Made by a program: the position numbers and the translations under genes | Source of the DNA: Croceicoccus sp. YJ47 | GTDB lineage: Bacteria > Pseudomonadota > Alphaproteobacteria > Sphingomonadales > Sphingomonadaceae | Assembly: GCF_016745095.1 (NCBI RefSeq) | Contig: NZ_CP067087.1 | Span: 2,282,501-2,346,500 of the forward strand | DNA length: 64,000 nt | Reading direction: 5' to 3' | The notes under the pieces: model-generated | The model's input: only the letters and a program-made list of their open reading frames with translations | Told to the model about the DNA's origin: nothing | Database searches by the model: none | Part shown: positions 43,999-53,973 of the stretch, piece by piece | Layout of the letters: every line of letters begins with the position of its first letter | How positions within the stretch are numbered: the stretch's first letter is position 1

Positions 43999-44445
43999 AT
44001 GGCATTCACAGGACCGGTCGAGGACAGGCTCGCCATTCGCGAACTGCTTGAAACCTATTCGAACGGCGTGATGGAGAAGGACGCGCAAAGCTGGGGCGCA
44101 TGCTGGGCCGAGGATGCGTATTGGGCGCTGCCGGAGTTTCCCGATCTCGACGGGTTCGATGGGCGCGATGCAATCGTGGAGGCGTGGGTGAAATCGATGG
44201 ACATCTACGGCCTCGACAATTGCACCAAACCGATGATCTACGTCACCACGCCCGGCAGCATCACCGTCGATGGCGACATGGCGCGCGGCCACAGCTTCAC
44301 CTCGGAAATATTCCAGGATCCCGAAAGCGGGCGGGACGTGCGCGTGCGCGGCCGTTACGATGACGAGATGGCGCGGATCGACGGGCGATGGGTCTTTACC
44401 CGTCGCACCTATCGCGTGATGCACATGGCGTCGGACACGGCATAG
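43999..44445 (+). CDS. NTF2/SnoaL-like protein
   Basis: A 148-residue NTF2-like protein beginning MAFTGPVEDRLAIRELLETY, with WAEDAYWALP and RVRGRYDDEMARIDGRWVFTRR. The opening is nearly the same as in the protein at 58523 (PFTGPLEDRIAIRELIDTY), so the two are paralogues. It follows a Rieske alpha and an SDR and could be a Rieske beta subunit or an isomerase/hydratase. The start at 43999 lies 14 bases after the SDR stop. Confidence 0.8.
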   Translation: MAFTGPVEDRLAIRELLETYSNGVMEKDAQSWGACWAEDAYWALPEFPDLDGFDGRDAIVEAWVKSMDIYGLDNCTKPMIYVTTPGSITVDGDMARGHSFTSEIFQDPESGRDVRVRGRYDDEMARIDGRWVFTRRTYRVMHMASDTA

Positions 44446-44493
44446 GCCGACGCGCCCGATGTGCCGCCCGCTGCATTTCGCCCGTCGCAGGGG

Positions 44494-44853
44494 CTATGGC
44501 ACGGGCGGCATGTCGGATTTGCGTTCGTCGAGCAGATAGCTGCGCATGGTGGGGGAATCGAAGAGGTTCTTCTCATCGTCCGCGATCATGGCGGCGATCT
44601 TCGGATCCTGCACCGAGGCGAAGAACGCATCCATCCTCTCCTGCGTGGGAAAGTCGATTTCCAGCACGACATCGACCTCGTCGCCGCGCTCCTCCCCGTC
44701 GAGCGGGGTGGTGAAGCGCCGGACATAGCGCGTAGCATATCCGGCGAGCACCTCCTCGCCGATCAGCCGGTGGACCGTTTCGTAATAATCGACGAATGCG
44801 GCGTGGCTCATGCCCGCCCGGCGCCGGAAGATCGACATCAGGGTGATGGCCAT
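44494..44853 (-). CDS. EthD domain-containing protein
   Basis: A 119-residue ferredoxin-like-fold dimeric alpha-beta barrel protein. It opens ITLMSIFRRRAGMSHAAFVDYYETVH, the usual EthD start, and has DEVDVVLEIDF and MRSYLLDE. EthD was first seen in ethyl tert-butyl ether degradation operons; homologues include aromatic-polyketide cyclases and decarboxylases. It lies six bases after the Rieske alpha gene stop on the same strand, so it is probably cotranscribed and acts on the same pathway. Confidence 0.83.
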   Translation of the reverse strand: MAITLMSIFRRRAGMSHAAFVDYYETVHRLIGEEVLAGYATRYVRRFTTPLDGEERGDEVDVVLEIDFPTQERMDAFFASVQDPKIAAMIADDEKNLFDSPTMRSYLLDERKSDMPPVP

Positions 44854-44859
44854 GGCCGC

Positions 44860-46047
44860 TTACATCTCCGGCTTGGGCGCGGTGTCGTCGCCCGCGACGT
44901 ACCAGTTCAGCCATTCGTGGAAATACTGGTTCCCGCGCTCGTTCTTGCCGAAGATCAGCGCCTCGTGCGCGCCGCTTTCGAGGCCTTTCTGAATCTCCAT
45001 GCCGATCACGTAATCCTCTTCGTACGTTACGTTGCGGAAGAAATCGCAAAATTGCTCCAGCGCCTGTGCATCTTCCTCGTCCCTGGGCGGGTCGCGGCGC
45101 AGGTAGTTCAATACGGTACGGTTCTTGTCCGGCGTCGGTCCGGGGAAAAGCTGTGCCACCTGCGTGATTTCCGGGGCGACGAAGATGGACACGTTGGGAA
45201 ACAGGATGCGCACGAAATCATAGCCGTAATTCTCGCGCGTGCCCCATTCTTCCTTCGGTACGTCCTTGAGCAGGTTCTTGATCTCATGCTGCGGGAAACC
45301 GATCCGCATGCTCGGCCCGAACCCTTCGTAATGCATGCAGTTGGACGGCGTGCGCGGGTGGATCGTTTCGGGGTGGAGCGAGGAGAAATGATACCCCTCG
45401 AGATAGCCGTCGAACGCGATTTTCCAGTTTGCGCCATGGATGGTGCGGCTCCCGACATAATGCCAGTCCGCGAAATCCAGATCCTCGAAATCGCCGAGAT
45501 AGCCTTGAAAATATTCGTCGAGGTCGATCGCGCCCTCGGGATCGAGGCAGACGAAAATCATGCCGCCGCGTTCCTCGCACGGCAGCTGCTTCAGGCCGCG
45601 CTCGGCCTTGTCGACCTTGCCAAAGGTGCTTTGCTCGGCGACGCCCATGAGGCGGCCGTCCTGTCCGAACGACCATGCGTGATACTTGCACACGAAGACC
45701 GGGCAATTGCCGTGCCCTTCCTCCGCCACCGGCGCGCCGCGGTGCGAACACACGTTGAGGAACGCGCGGACCTGCCCCTTCTTGTCCCGATTGATGAGGA
45801 TCGGCATGCCGACCGCTTCCATGGCCTTGTAATCGCCGTTGTTCGGCAATTCGGCGGTGAAGGCCAGCATGAGCGGGACCTTCGTGAAAATGCGCTCCAT
45901 CTCCGCCTCGAACTGTGCCGGGTCGGTATAGGAGCGGGTGGGGACGGTCATCGTCTTTTCGGTCTGATGGGTCTTCTTGTTCTCGACGTAATCCATCATG
46001 ATGCTTACCACTTCGCCCAGCTTCTTCTTGCGATCGATATATTCCAT
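44860..46047 (-). CDS. Rieske non-haem iron oxygenase alpha subunit (divergent type)
   Basis: A 395-residue alpha subunit. The Rieske ligands are C100-x-H102 and C120-x-x-H123 (CKYHAW), and the catalytic iron region DGYLEGYHFSSLHPETI differs from the ESYH type of the other three in this window. It therefore represents a separate subfamily. It is cotranscribed with an EthD gene and divergent from the acyl-CoA ligase gene. The substrate is unknown. Confidence 0.88.
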   Translation of the reverse strand: MEYIDRKKKLGEVVSIMMDYVENKKTHQTEKTMTVPTRSYTDPAQFEAEMERIFTKVPLMLAFTAELPNNGDYKAMEAVGMPILINRDKKGQVRAFLNVCSHRGAPVAEEGHGNCPVFVCKYHAWSFGQDGRLMGVAEQSTFGKVDKAERGLKQLPCEERGGMIFVCLDPEGAIDLDEYFQGYLGDFEDLDFADWHYVGSRTIHGANWKIAFDGYLEGYHFSSLHPETIHPRTPSNCMHYEGFGPSMRIGFPQHEIKNLLKDVPKEEWGTRENYGYDFVRILFPNVSIFVAPEITQVAQLFPGPTPDKNRTVLNYLRRDPPRDEEDAQALEQFCDFFRNVTYEEDYVIGMEIQKGLESGAHEALIFGKNERGNQYFHEWLNWYVAGDDTAPKPEM

Positions 46048-46247
46048 GTGCTGCGCCTCTCCGCATGCGTTGCCGCGTCTTATGATGTGCTTGTTTTGCG
46101 GTTAACCTACCAGATCGCGGGCCTTGCAATAACTGCGAAAGGTCACAGGTGCCTCGCCTTTTCGTCAATGGAACAAGGGTGCCGGGCATGGCAGATCACG
46201 CAGCGAAGACGCCGCGGCAACCATGCGCCGCACCGGGAGAGACGCGG

Positions 46248-47918
46248 ATGAAGACGAGCGACACGAGACAGCCGGCCATTGCCGCACGACCCGCGGGCGA
46301 GGCGCAGGCGAGCGGGAAACCGTGGGACTGGATGCAGGTGCCGCCCGAACATCTGCGCCCCTTTGCCGATGCGTGGCGCGGCCTCACCATCGCCGATCTG
46401 GCCGAGCAGCGCGCGGGCGAGGACCCCGAATTCGCGGCGCTGATCGACGATATGCGCGCGCTGACCCGGCGCGAATGGCTGGCCGATGCGCATGCGCTCG
46501 CCGCCGCGATGCGCGCGCGCGGGTTGCGGGCGGGCGACGTCGTCGCGTTCCAGGTGCCCAACTGGCACGAGGCGGGCGTGCTCAACCTCGCCTGCGCGAT
46601 CGCGGGGTTTGTCGTGAACCCGATCGTGCCGATCTACCGCGATGCGGAGGTGCGGCAGATGCTGCGCGATTGCGGCGCGCGCGCGATCTTTACCTGCACT
46701 GAGTTTCGCCGCTTCGATTTTGCGCAGATGGCGCTGCGCCTGCGCGACGAATTGCCGGACCTGGATTTCGCCTTCACCATGCGCGGGGCCGGGGCCGACG
46801 ATTATGCGACGCTGCTCGACGAAGGGCGCGCCATGCCGCAGGAACGCGCGCCCGTCGATCCGAACGGGGTGAAGATGGTGCTCTACACCTCCGGCACCAC
46901 CGGCCTGCCCAAGGGTGTCCTGCACAGCCACAACACGGTCGAGCATATCCTGCGCACGAGTTACGAGCATTGGGGCGTGGCGGTGGGCGATGCGATCATC
47001 ATGCCATCGCCGGTCACGCATATATCGGGCTATGCCAACGGGCTGGAAAGTCCGCTGGTGTCGGGCACCTGTGTCATATTGATGGAGGCATGGGACGCTG
47101 CCCACGCGCTTTCGCTCATCGAGGAGCATGGCGTCACCGGCACCGTTGCGGCGACGCCTTTCCTCGTGGAGCTGGCCGATGCGGCGCGCGATGCCGGCAC
47201 CCGCCTGCCGACGATGCGATGGTTCGCATGCGGCGGTGCGGCGGTGCCGCCCGATCTTATCCCCTCCGCGCACGAGGCCTTTTCCAATCTCAATGCGTTT
47301 CGCGTGTTCGGCGCATCGGAGGTTCCGCTCGTCACCTATGGCTGGCCGCAGGACGAGACGCTCGCCGCGACGACCGACGGGCAGGTCGTGACCTATGAGG
47401 TGCGCGTCGTGGACGAGGCCGGCAATGACGTGGCGCCGGGGACCGAGGGTGAAATCCTCGCGCGGGGCGCGTCGATGATGCTGGGCTATGCCGATGCGGA
47501 CCAGACCGCGGCGGCCATCACCCGCGACGGATATTTTCAGACCGGCGACCTCGGCAATCTTGCACCCAACGGCGCGATCACCATAACCGGGCGCAAGAAG
47601 GACCTCATCATCCGCGGCGGCGAGAATATCAGCGCGGTGGAGATCGAGGACGTGTTGCGCACCCATCCGCAGGTCCGCGATGCGAGCGTCGTTGCCATGC
47701 CGCACGAACGGCTGGGCGAGGGGGTGTGCGCCTATATCATTTCCGCAGGAGCCCCCGCCAGTGTCGAGGCGCTCTGCCGCCATGTGCAGGCCAGCGGCCT
47801 TGCGAAACAGAAAACCCCCGAACGCTTCGAATTCGTCGAGGATTATCCGCGCACGGCCAGTGGCAAGATCCGCAAGGACATGCTGCGCGCCGATATTCGC
47901 GAAAAGCTTGAAAGCTGA
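46248..47918 (+). CDS. AMP-binding acyl-CoA ligase
   Basis: A 556-residue adenylate-forming ligase that activates a carboxylic acid to its CoA thioester using ATP. The P-loop-like motif YTSGTTGLPKG lies in the middle, followed by the A5-like FGASEVP, TGRKKDLIIRGGENIS, and the C-terminal catalytic Lys in ASGKIRKDML. The style is that of cyclohexanecarboxylate- or fatty acid-CoA ligases. ATG 46248 has GGGAGAGACGCGG before it; in-frame starts at 46149 and 46188 also exist. It is divergent from a Rieske operon. Confidence 0.88.
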   Translation: MKTSDTRQPAIAARPAGEAQASGKPWDWMQVPPEHLRPFADAWRGLTIADLAEQRAGEDPEFAALIDDMRALTRREWLADAHALAAAMRARGLRAGDVVAFQVPNWHEAGVLNLACAIAGFVVNPIVPIYRDAEVRQMLRDCGARAIFTCTEFRRFDFAQMALRLRDELPDLDFAFTMRGAGADDYATLLDEGRAMPQERAPVDPNGVKMVLYTSGTTGLPKGVLHSHNTVEHILRTSYEHWGVAVGDAIIMPSPVTHISGYANGLESPLVSGTCVILMEAWDAAHALSLIEEHGVTGTVAATPFLVELADAARDAGTRLPTMRWFACGGAAVPPDLIPSAHEAFSNLNAFRVFGASEVPLVTYGWPQDETLAATTDGQVVTYEVRVVDEAGNDVAPGTEGEILARGASMMLGYADADQTAAAITRDGYFQTGDLGNLAPNGAITITGRKKDLIIRGGENISAVEIEDVLRTHPQVRDASVVAMPHERLGEGVCAYIISAGAPASVEALCRHVQASGLAKQKTPERFEFVEDYPRTASGKIRKDMLRADIREKLES

Positions 47919-48000
47919 ACGCATAACTGCCGCATGCCGCGGTGGCACGGCGGACAAAGGTTGACGAAAGCCAGGCAGTTGAGGCTATTGCTCTCGATGA

Positions 48001-48013
48001 CGCGTTGAACGCG
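48001..48013. promoter_or_regulatory. Perfect 13-bp palindrome upstream of luxR-type gene
   Basis: CGCGTTGAACGCG is a perfect inverted repeat about a central G. It lies 20 bases upstream of the LuxR-type start codon, between a TTGACG hexamer (47961) and the ribosome binding site, and may be an autoregulatory operator. GC-rich palindromes of this size also occur by chance. Confidence 0.4.
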
Positions 48014-48032
48014 CGCGAGAGGATGAAAACCC

Positions 48033-48806
48033 ATGGCACGTTTCGACAAGTTTCTGGAAAAGGTCACGATTCGTGAACCCGCCGATGTGCGCGGCGCGGC
48101 CGAAAACCTGCGCGATATTTCGCATGAGCTGGGCGAATACCGGGTCGCCGTCTGCCACAATATCGCCATCCGCGAACAGATGAACGATGCCGAGGGCCGG
48201 TGCCTTGCCACCGATGTGTTCGGATGGACCGACGATGATCAGGACCGCTGGTGGCGCACGCCGCAACTTGCGCTGGATTCGCCATTGCCGACCGCGTGCC
48301 GGTATGAAAGCGAGCCGTTCTGGTGCAACGAGGAAGGGTTCCGGACCATCGTGCCCAACCCGATGCTGGCCTCGCTCGATTGCCGGGATTTCGTGAAGCG
48401 CGGGCTGACCCCGGCGGCGATCGTGGTGCCGACCCACATGCCGTTCGGGCAGATCGGCGCGGCAAGCTTCATCCCGCATGACCGGACGAAGCTCGACCTG
48501 TCGGAGGATTTCGCGCGCAACGGCACCGTGCTCGGCCTGCTCGCGCGGCTGTTCATGGTCGGCTATGTCCACGCCATGTGCGACAGCCGCGAGGTGCCCA
48601 TCGCCCCGCAACTGACCAAGCGGGAGGTGGAATGCCTGCACTGGGCCGCGATCGGCAAGACCGATACCGAAATCGGCATGATCCTCGAACGCAGCCGCGC
48701 CACGGTGCGCTTTCACATGAAGAACGCGAGCGACAAGCTCGACGCCGTGAACCGGGGGCAGGCCTTGTTCAAGGCGACGCAGCTTGGCTATATCGCCCCG
48801 CGCTGA
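48033..48806 (+). CDS. LuxR family transcriptional regulator (autoinducer-binding-like N-terminus)
   Basis: A 257-residue regulator. The C-terminal LuxR helix-turn-helix (about 193-250) has LTKREVECLHWAAIGKTDTEIG and a recognition helix RATVRFHMKNASDKL. The N-terminal part (about 20-180) resembles the acyl-homoserine-lactone-binding fold, but key ligand residues cannot be confirmed. No luxI-type synthase is in the window, so it would be a solo. GAGAGG precedes the ATG. It may respond to a pathway compound rather than a quorum signal. Confidence 0.82.
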   Translation: MARFDKFLEKVTIREPADVRGAAENLRDISHELGEYRVAVCHNIAIREQMNDAEGRCLATDVFGWTDDDQDRWWRTPQLALDSPLPTACRYESEPFWCNEEGFRTIVPNPMLASLDCRDFVKRGLTPAAIVVPTHMPFGQIGAASFIPHDRTKLDLSEDFARNGTVLGLLARLFMVGYVHAMCDSREVPIAPQLTKREVECLHWAAIGKTDTEIGMILERSRATVRFHMKNASDKLDAVNRGQALFKATQLGYIAPR

Positions 48807-48816
48807 GCGGCCGCGA

Positions 48817-49620
48817 TCAATCGCCGGCGTGCCGCTTGATGCTGGCCGCGATATCCGCCTTTGACGGATTTCCGCGCAGGCGCAGGCCGCCGTTCACCTG
48901 CAACACCTCGCCTGTCATGAAGCATTCGTCGCTGGCGAGGAACACGGCGGCGGCGGCGATGTCCTCGCTCGTCCCGTAACGGCCGAGCGGGTAGCCCGGC
49001 ACGAATGCCTCGTAAATGCCCGGAACCTCGGCGGCGCCGGACGTCATCGGGGTTTCGGTCAGGCCGGGGGCGATGGAATTGGCGCGGATGCCGTCGTGCC
49101 CGAATTCATTGGCGATGCACCGGATGACCTGATCCGTGGCGGCCTTGGTGCCCATGTAGGCCGAATGATCCCACAGCATGATGCTGGCCGTGGCGGAGCT
49201 GATCTGAATGATCGAGCCGCCCGATCCGCCGTGCGATTTCGCCATCTTGCGCAGCATCGCCTGGTAAAACTGAAACGGGCCGGTGAATTGCAGCGCAGCC
49301 ATGTCCTCCAGCTGCTGCCGCGTATTGTCGAGGAACGGGGTGAGCAGGCCCCATCCGGTCGCGTTGATCGCGATGTCGATGCCGCCCATCGCCTCTGCCG
49401 CCGTATCGGCAAGGGCATTGACGCTGTCCTCCTGCGTCAGGTCGCAGGTGGCGTAATCGCAGCCGGTTTCCTGCGCGAATTGGCGTAACGGCTCCTCCTT
49501 GCGCCCGGAGACGAGCACGCTTGCTCCCTCCTCCATGAAGCGGCGGGCCATGACCTGCCCCATGTTGCCGGTGCTGCTCGCGCCGAGGATCAGCGCGCGT
49601 TTTCCCTGTAATCTCGGCAT
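48817..49620 (-). CDS. SDR family oxidoreductase (enoyl reductase-like opening)
   Basis: A 267-residue SDR. The cofactor region GASSTGNMGQVMARRF has the spaced glycine pattern of FabI-like SDRs, with NATG in the middle and catalytic Tyr/Lys in SAYMGTKAA. It ends with NGGLRLRGNP and a basic tail. The start 49620 is preferred because GAGGG sits six bases before it; ATG 49626 would abut that site. It is convergent with the luxR-type gene and followed upstream on the same strand by a damaged SDR gene. Confidence 0.84.
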   Translation of the reverse strand: MPRLQGKRALILGASSTGNMGQVMARRFMEEGASVLVSGRKEEPLRQFAQETGCDYATCDLTQEDSVNALADTAAEAMGGIDIAINATGWGLLTPFLDNTRQQLEDMAALQFTGPFQFYQAMLRKMAKSHGGSGGSIIQISSATASIMLWDHSAYMGTKAATDQVIRCIANEFGHDGIRANSIAPGLTETPMTSGAAEVPGIYEAFVPGYPLGRYGTSEDIAAAAVFLASDECFMTGEVLQVNGGLRLRGNPSKADIAASIKRHAGD

Positions 49621-49687
49621 CGTCATCCCTCGTCGTTGTTATTATTGTCGTTCGTTCGCGCGGGTTCCCATTTCCATGCGCAGCGTT

Positions 49688-50403
<716 letters not shown>

Positions 50404-50407
<4 letters not shown>

Positions 50408-51417
50408 GGGAGTTTCAGGATCTGCTTGCCTTCGTTCGCGCCGCTGAACAGGCGCATGAAGGTGTCGTAGCTGTTCTCGATCCCCTCCTGCACATCCTCG
50501 TCGATGCGCAGCTTTCCTTCGCGGACCCATTCCATGATCTTTGCGCCCCCTTCGGGAAAGCGGGGCGCGTAATCGGCGATGAGAAAGCCGTGGATCGTAG
50601 CCTGATGCACGATGAGTTGCCACAGATTGCGCAGGCCGACGCGTTCCTCCGCGTTATATTCGCTGATCAATCCGCAAAGCACGATGCGGGCATGGGTGGC
50701 GAGGTTGAAGACCTCGGCCTCCATGATGGGGCTGCCGACATTCTCGAACACCATGTCGAGGCCATCGGGTGCGGCCTGCGCGATTTCGGCGCGCAATTCC
50801 TCGATGTCTTTTCCGCGATAGTCGATCGCGACGTCGAAGCTGTAATCCTCGGTCAGGCGGCGGCATTTTTCCGCACCCCCGGCGATTCCGATCACGCGGC
50901 ATCCGTGGATCTTGCCGATCTGCCCGACGACGGAGCCGACCGCCCCTGCGGCGCCTGTCACGCACAATGTCTCGCCCGCCTTCGGCTTTGCCACGTCGGT
51001 CATGCCGAAATAGGCGGTGAGCGATACCGCCCCCATCGCGGTCAGGAAACGGGTGGGCGAATCCACCGCCTCGACATCGACAGGCGCGGTGAAATGGCCG
51101 GGCGTGACGACGGAATATTCCTCGATCGCGTTGAGACCCATCACCCATTGGCCGACCGCGTAATCGTCATTGTCGGAGGCGTGGACCACGCCGACCGTCG
51201 TCGCGCGCACCGGATCGTCGAGGGCGATGGGCGGCATGTAGCTCGGCTCGTCGTCCATCCATCCGCGCATGGCGGGGTCGATGCTGCAATAATGGTTGCG
51301 CATGACGAAACCGCCGGGGGGAGGGGAGGGCACCGGCGCGCTCACCAGTTCGAAATCATCGCGCACCGGGTCGCCATCGGGCCGGCGGCGGAGCAGGAAA
51401 CGGCGATTTTCGGTCAT
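50404..51417 (-). CDS. NADP-dependent MDR oxidoreductase (zinc-free, CurA/PTGR-like)
   Basis: A 337-residue medium-chain reductase with the NADP-binding motif GAAGAVGS (about 153-160) and no structural-zinc Cys cluster. MDRs of this group reduce the double bond of alpha,beta-unsaturated ketones. Its N-terminus (MTENRRFLLRRRPDGDP) resembles the MDR at 54776. Its stop overlaps the start of the damaged SDR gene. It is divergent from a TonB-dependent receptor gene. Confidence 0.87.
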
Positions 51418-51575
51418 GCATCAACTCCCTATTGTGCAGGAATGTCGGAAATTGGTGCGGCGGACACACCTGATAAAAAGAGCAGTAACGCAATTCTAAT
51501 CTTCGTGCGCAAAGTAGTGCGGCCAAGGCTTCATGAGAAAGAAAGCCTGGACCAAATTTCCTGGGGAGGAAGACC

Positions 51576-53876
51576 TTGAAAAAAGCCTATTCGCGCGCGC
51601 TCGCCGCCGCGGCACTTGCCGGTTCCGCCATGTTCATCGCACAGGCCGCCCATGCGCAGGTATCGAACGAGGATACGGACATCGTTCCCGATCCCGAAGG
51701 GCCGACGCCTGCCGCCGGCCCCGTGACGCAATCCACCAATGCCAACCAGATCATCGTGACCGCCCGCCGCCGCGAGGAATCGTTGCAGAATACGCCGATC
51801 GCGATCACGGCCATCAATGCCGCGATGCTGGAGAACAAGAATTCGCTCAACATCGGCGATCTTCAGGGCGAGGCGCCCAACCTTCTCATCACGCAGCAGA
51901 ATTCGGGCGCGGCGGCCGCAAACCTCTCCATCCGCGGCCTCACCTACGCCGACGTCGAAAAATCGCAGGAGCCGACCGTCGGCGTCGTCATCGACGGCGT
52001 GTTCCTCGGCACCAATACCGGACAGCTGCTCGACTTCTTCGATATCGAGCAGATCGAGGTGCTGCGCGGGCCGCAGGGCACCTTGTTCGGGCGCAACACC
52101 ATCGGCGGCGTCATCAACATCCGCCGTTCGCGTCCGACCTTCGAAACCGGGCTGAAGGCGGAAATTTCGGCGGCGCGTTTCGGCACCTATAGCGGTCGGG
52201 CCGTCGCCAATTTCGGCATTGGCGATGTCATCGGGATCAAGCCGTTCTTCTTCTATAACGAAAGCGACGGCTTCTATCGCGACGGCGCCACGGGCGAGCG
52301 GCGCGGCGGGTCCGAGAACAAGAATTACGGCGTGGCCATCGCGGTCGAACCGTCCACCGATTTCGACCTCCTGCTGACCGTGGAAAAGCAGGAGCAGGAT
52401 TTCGACGTCGTCAACTCCGTCATCACCAACGATGGCGAGCTTTTCTGCGGTTTTGCTGCACCCGAATTGTGCAACCGCAACACCACGACCGACCTGTACA
52501 CCGTGTTCGGACAGCCGGCGAGCGGGACGTATAGCGCGCCGGCGCTAACTGCCGAAATGAACTGGGATACAGGGCCGGTCCGGCTGACCTCGGTCACCGG
52601 CTGGCGCAAGACCAGCGAGAACCAGACGCAGGATTTCGATTCCACCCCGGTCGACCTCTACTACACGCAGCGTCTTCAGAAATATCAGCAATTCAGCCAG
52701 GAATTGCGCGCCGCGGGCGATCTTTTCGACGGGTTCGACTATGTCGTGGGCGGGTTCTACTTCAATTCCGATTTCGACCTGCTGCAATTCACCCGCGTCT
52801 TCGGCTTTGCGCCCGATGTCCCCCCGCGCGAATTCGATGCCAATCCGCAGAACGTCGTCGGCACGACGCAAAGCTATGCGGTGTTCGGCGATTTCAACTG
52901 GGCCTTTGCGGAAAACCTGCGCCTGTCCTTCGGCGGGCGCTGGACCCGCGATGAAAAGACCCTGCGCAACAGCTTTGCGCAACTCGGCCTCGTCGGCGAA
53001 GGCGATGCGAGTTTCAGCAAGTTCACGCCCAAGGTCGGCGTCGACTGGCGCCCCAATCCCGACACGCTGCTCTATGCCAGCTGGTCGCGCGGGTTCCGCT
53101 CCGGCGGGTTCAGCCCGCGTGCCGCCACGGCGGAAACGGCAGGCACCCCGTACGATCCCGAGGTCGTGGACAGCTACGAAGTCGGCTCGAAGCTCGACCT
53201 CTTGGGCGGCATGCTGCAATTCAATGTCGCGGGCTTCCTCTCGAAATATGACGGGCTGCAGCAGAACACGACCATTCCGGGCGGGCCGACCGGCAACCAG
53301 ACCATCACCAACAATGTCGGCTCCGCCACGATCAAGGGGATCGAGGCCGATGCGACATGGCGTCCGGTCACCAATCTGCGCCTGAATGCGACGCTGGGCG
53401 TGCTCGACGCGCAGTTCGACGATTTCACCGCGGGCAACGTGGTGGGCGGGCTGCTGCTGCCCTTCGACTATACCGCGAACGACCCGATCTACAGCCCGGA
53501 TGTCACCGCCTCGATCGGCGCGCAATACATGCAGCCTGTCTCCTTCGGCGAGCTGGTCGGCACGCTCGGCTACCGCTATATCGGCAAGTACGATCAGCAG
53601 ATCTCGCTCGGCCCGCTCACCGGCGATCTCGTCAACGGGCCGGTCATCGTCAACGGCAACGACCCGCGCGTGCGCACCGATACGCAGAACCTGCTCGACG
53701 CGACGCTGACCGCGAATTTCATGATGGGCAATACCGAAGCCTATATCAGCGCATTCGGCCGCAACCTGCTCGATGACCGGGGCACGACGGCGGCGTTCAC
53801 CGTGGCGGGGCTGTTCTCCTTCGCCTCGGCCCGCGAGCCGCGCACGTATGGCCTGACGCTGGGGATCGATTTCTGA
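51576..53876 (+). CDS. TonB-dependent receptor
   Basis: A 766-residue outer-membrane receptor. The signal peptide spans about 1-28 (HAQ). A TonB-box-like QIIVTARRREESLQN is followed by the plug domain (LSIRGLTY, VLRGPQGTLFGRNTIGG), the beta-barrel and a C-terminal GLTLGIDF. It belongs to the sphingomonad receptor type often linked to aromatic or polycyclic substrates rather than siderophores. The start is TTG at 51576 with GGGGAGGAAGACC upstream. No Fur-box-like site is visible in the 158-bp gap. It is divergent from the MDR gene. Confidence 0.88.
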   Translation: MKKAYSRALAAAALAGSAMFIAQAAHAQVSNEDTDIVPDPEGPTPAAGPVTQSTNANQIIVTARRREESLQNTPIAITAINAAMLENKNSLNIGDLQGEAPNLLITQQNSGAAAANLSIRGLTYADVEKSQEPTVGVVIDGVFLGTNTGQLLDFFDIEQIEVLRGPQGTLFGRNTIGGVINIRRSRPTFETGLKAEISAARFGTYSGRAVANFGIGDVIGIKPFFFYNESDGFYRDGATGERRGGSENKNYGVAIAVEPSTDFDLLLTVEKQEQDFDVVNSVITNDGELFCGFAAPELCNRNTTTDLYTVFGQPASGTYSAPALTAEMNWDTGPVRLTSVTGWRKTSENQTQDFDSTPVDLYYTQRLQKYQQFSQELRAAGDLFDGFDYVVGGFYFNSDFDLLQFTRVFGFAPDVPPREFDANPQNVVGTTQSYAVFGDFNWAFAENLRLSFGGRWTRDEKTLRNSFAQLGLVGEGDASFSKFTPKVGVDWRPNPDTLLYASWSRGFRSGGFSPRAATAETAGTPYDPEVVDSYEVGSKLDLLGGMLQFNVAGFLSKYDGLQQNTTIPGGPTGNQTITNNVGSATIKGIEADATWRPVTNLRLNATLGVLDAQFDDFTAGNVVGGLLLPFDYTANDPIYSPDVTASIGAQYMQPVSFGELVGTLGYRYIGKYDQQISLGPLTGDLVNGPVIVNGNDPRVRTDTQNLLDATLTANFMMGNTEAYISAFGRNLLDDRGTTAAFTVAGLFSFASAREPRTYGLTLGIDF

Positions 53877-53905
53877 TCGCCGGTGACATGACCGACGGCT
53901 CATGA

Positions 53906-53944
53906 AAAAGGGGCGCGCATCGCAATCGATGCGCGCCCCTTTTC
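53906..53944. terminator. Bidirectional intrinsic terminator
   Basis: A 17-bp stem (AAAAGGGGCGCGCATCG with its complement) around a CAAT loop, with T tails on both strands. It separates the convergent receptor and SDR genes. Confidence 0.85.
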
Positions 53945-53973
53945 TTTGGCCCGACAATTATAGGCCGCGTGCC

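Noticed and set aside
38870-44445. NTF2-like genes as polyketide cyclases of an antibiotic cluster
   Set aside because: No ketosynthase, acyl carrier protein or other polyketide genes occur in the window; the context is oxidative catabolism.
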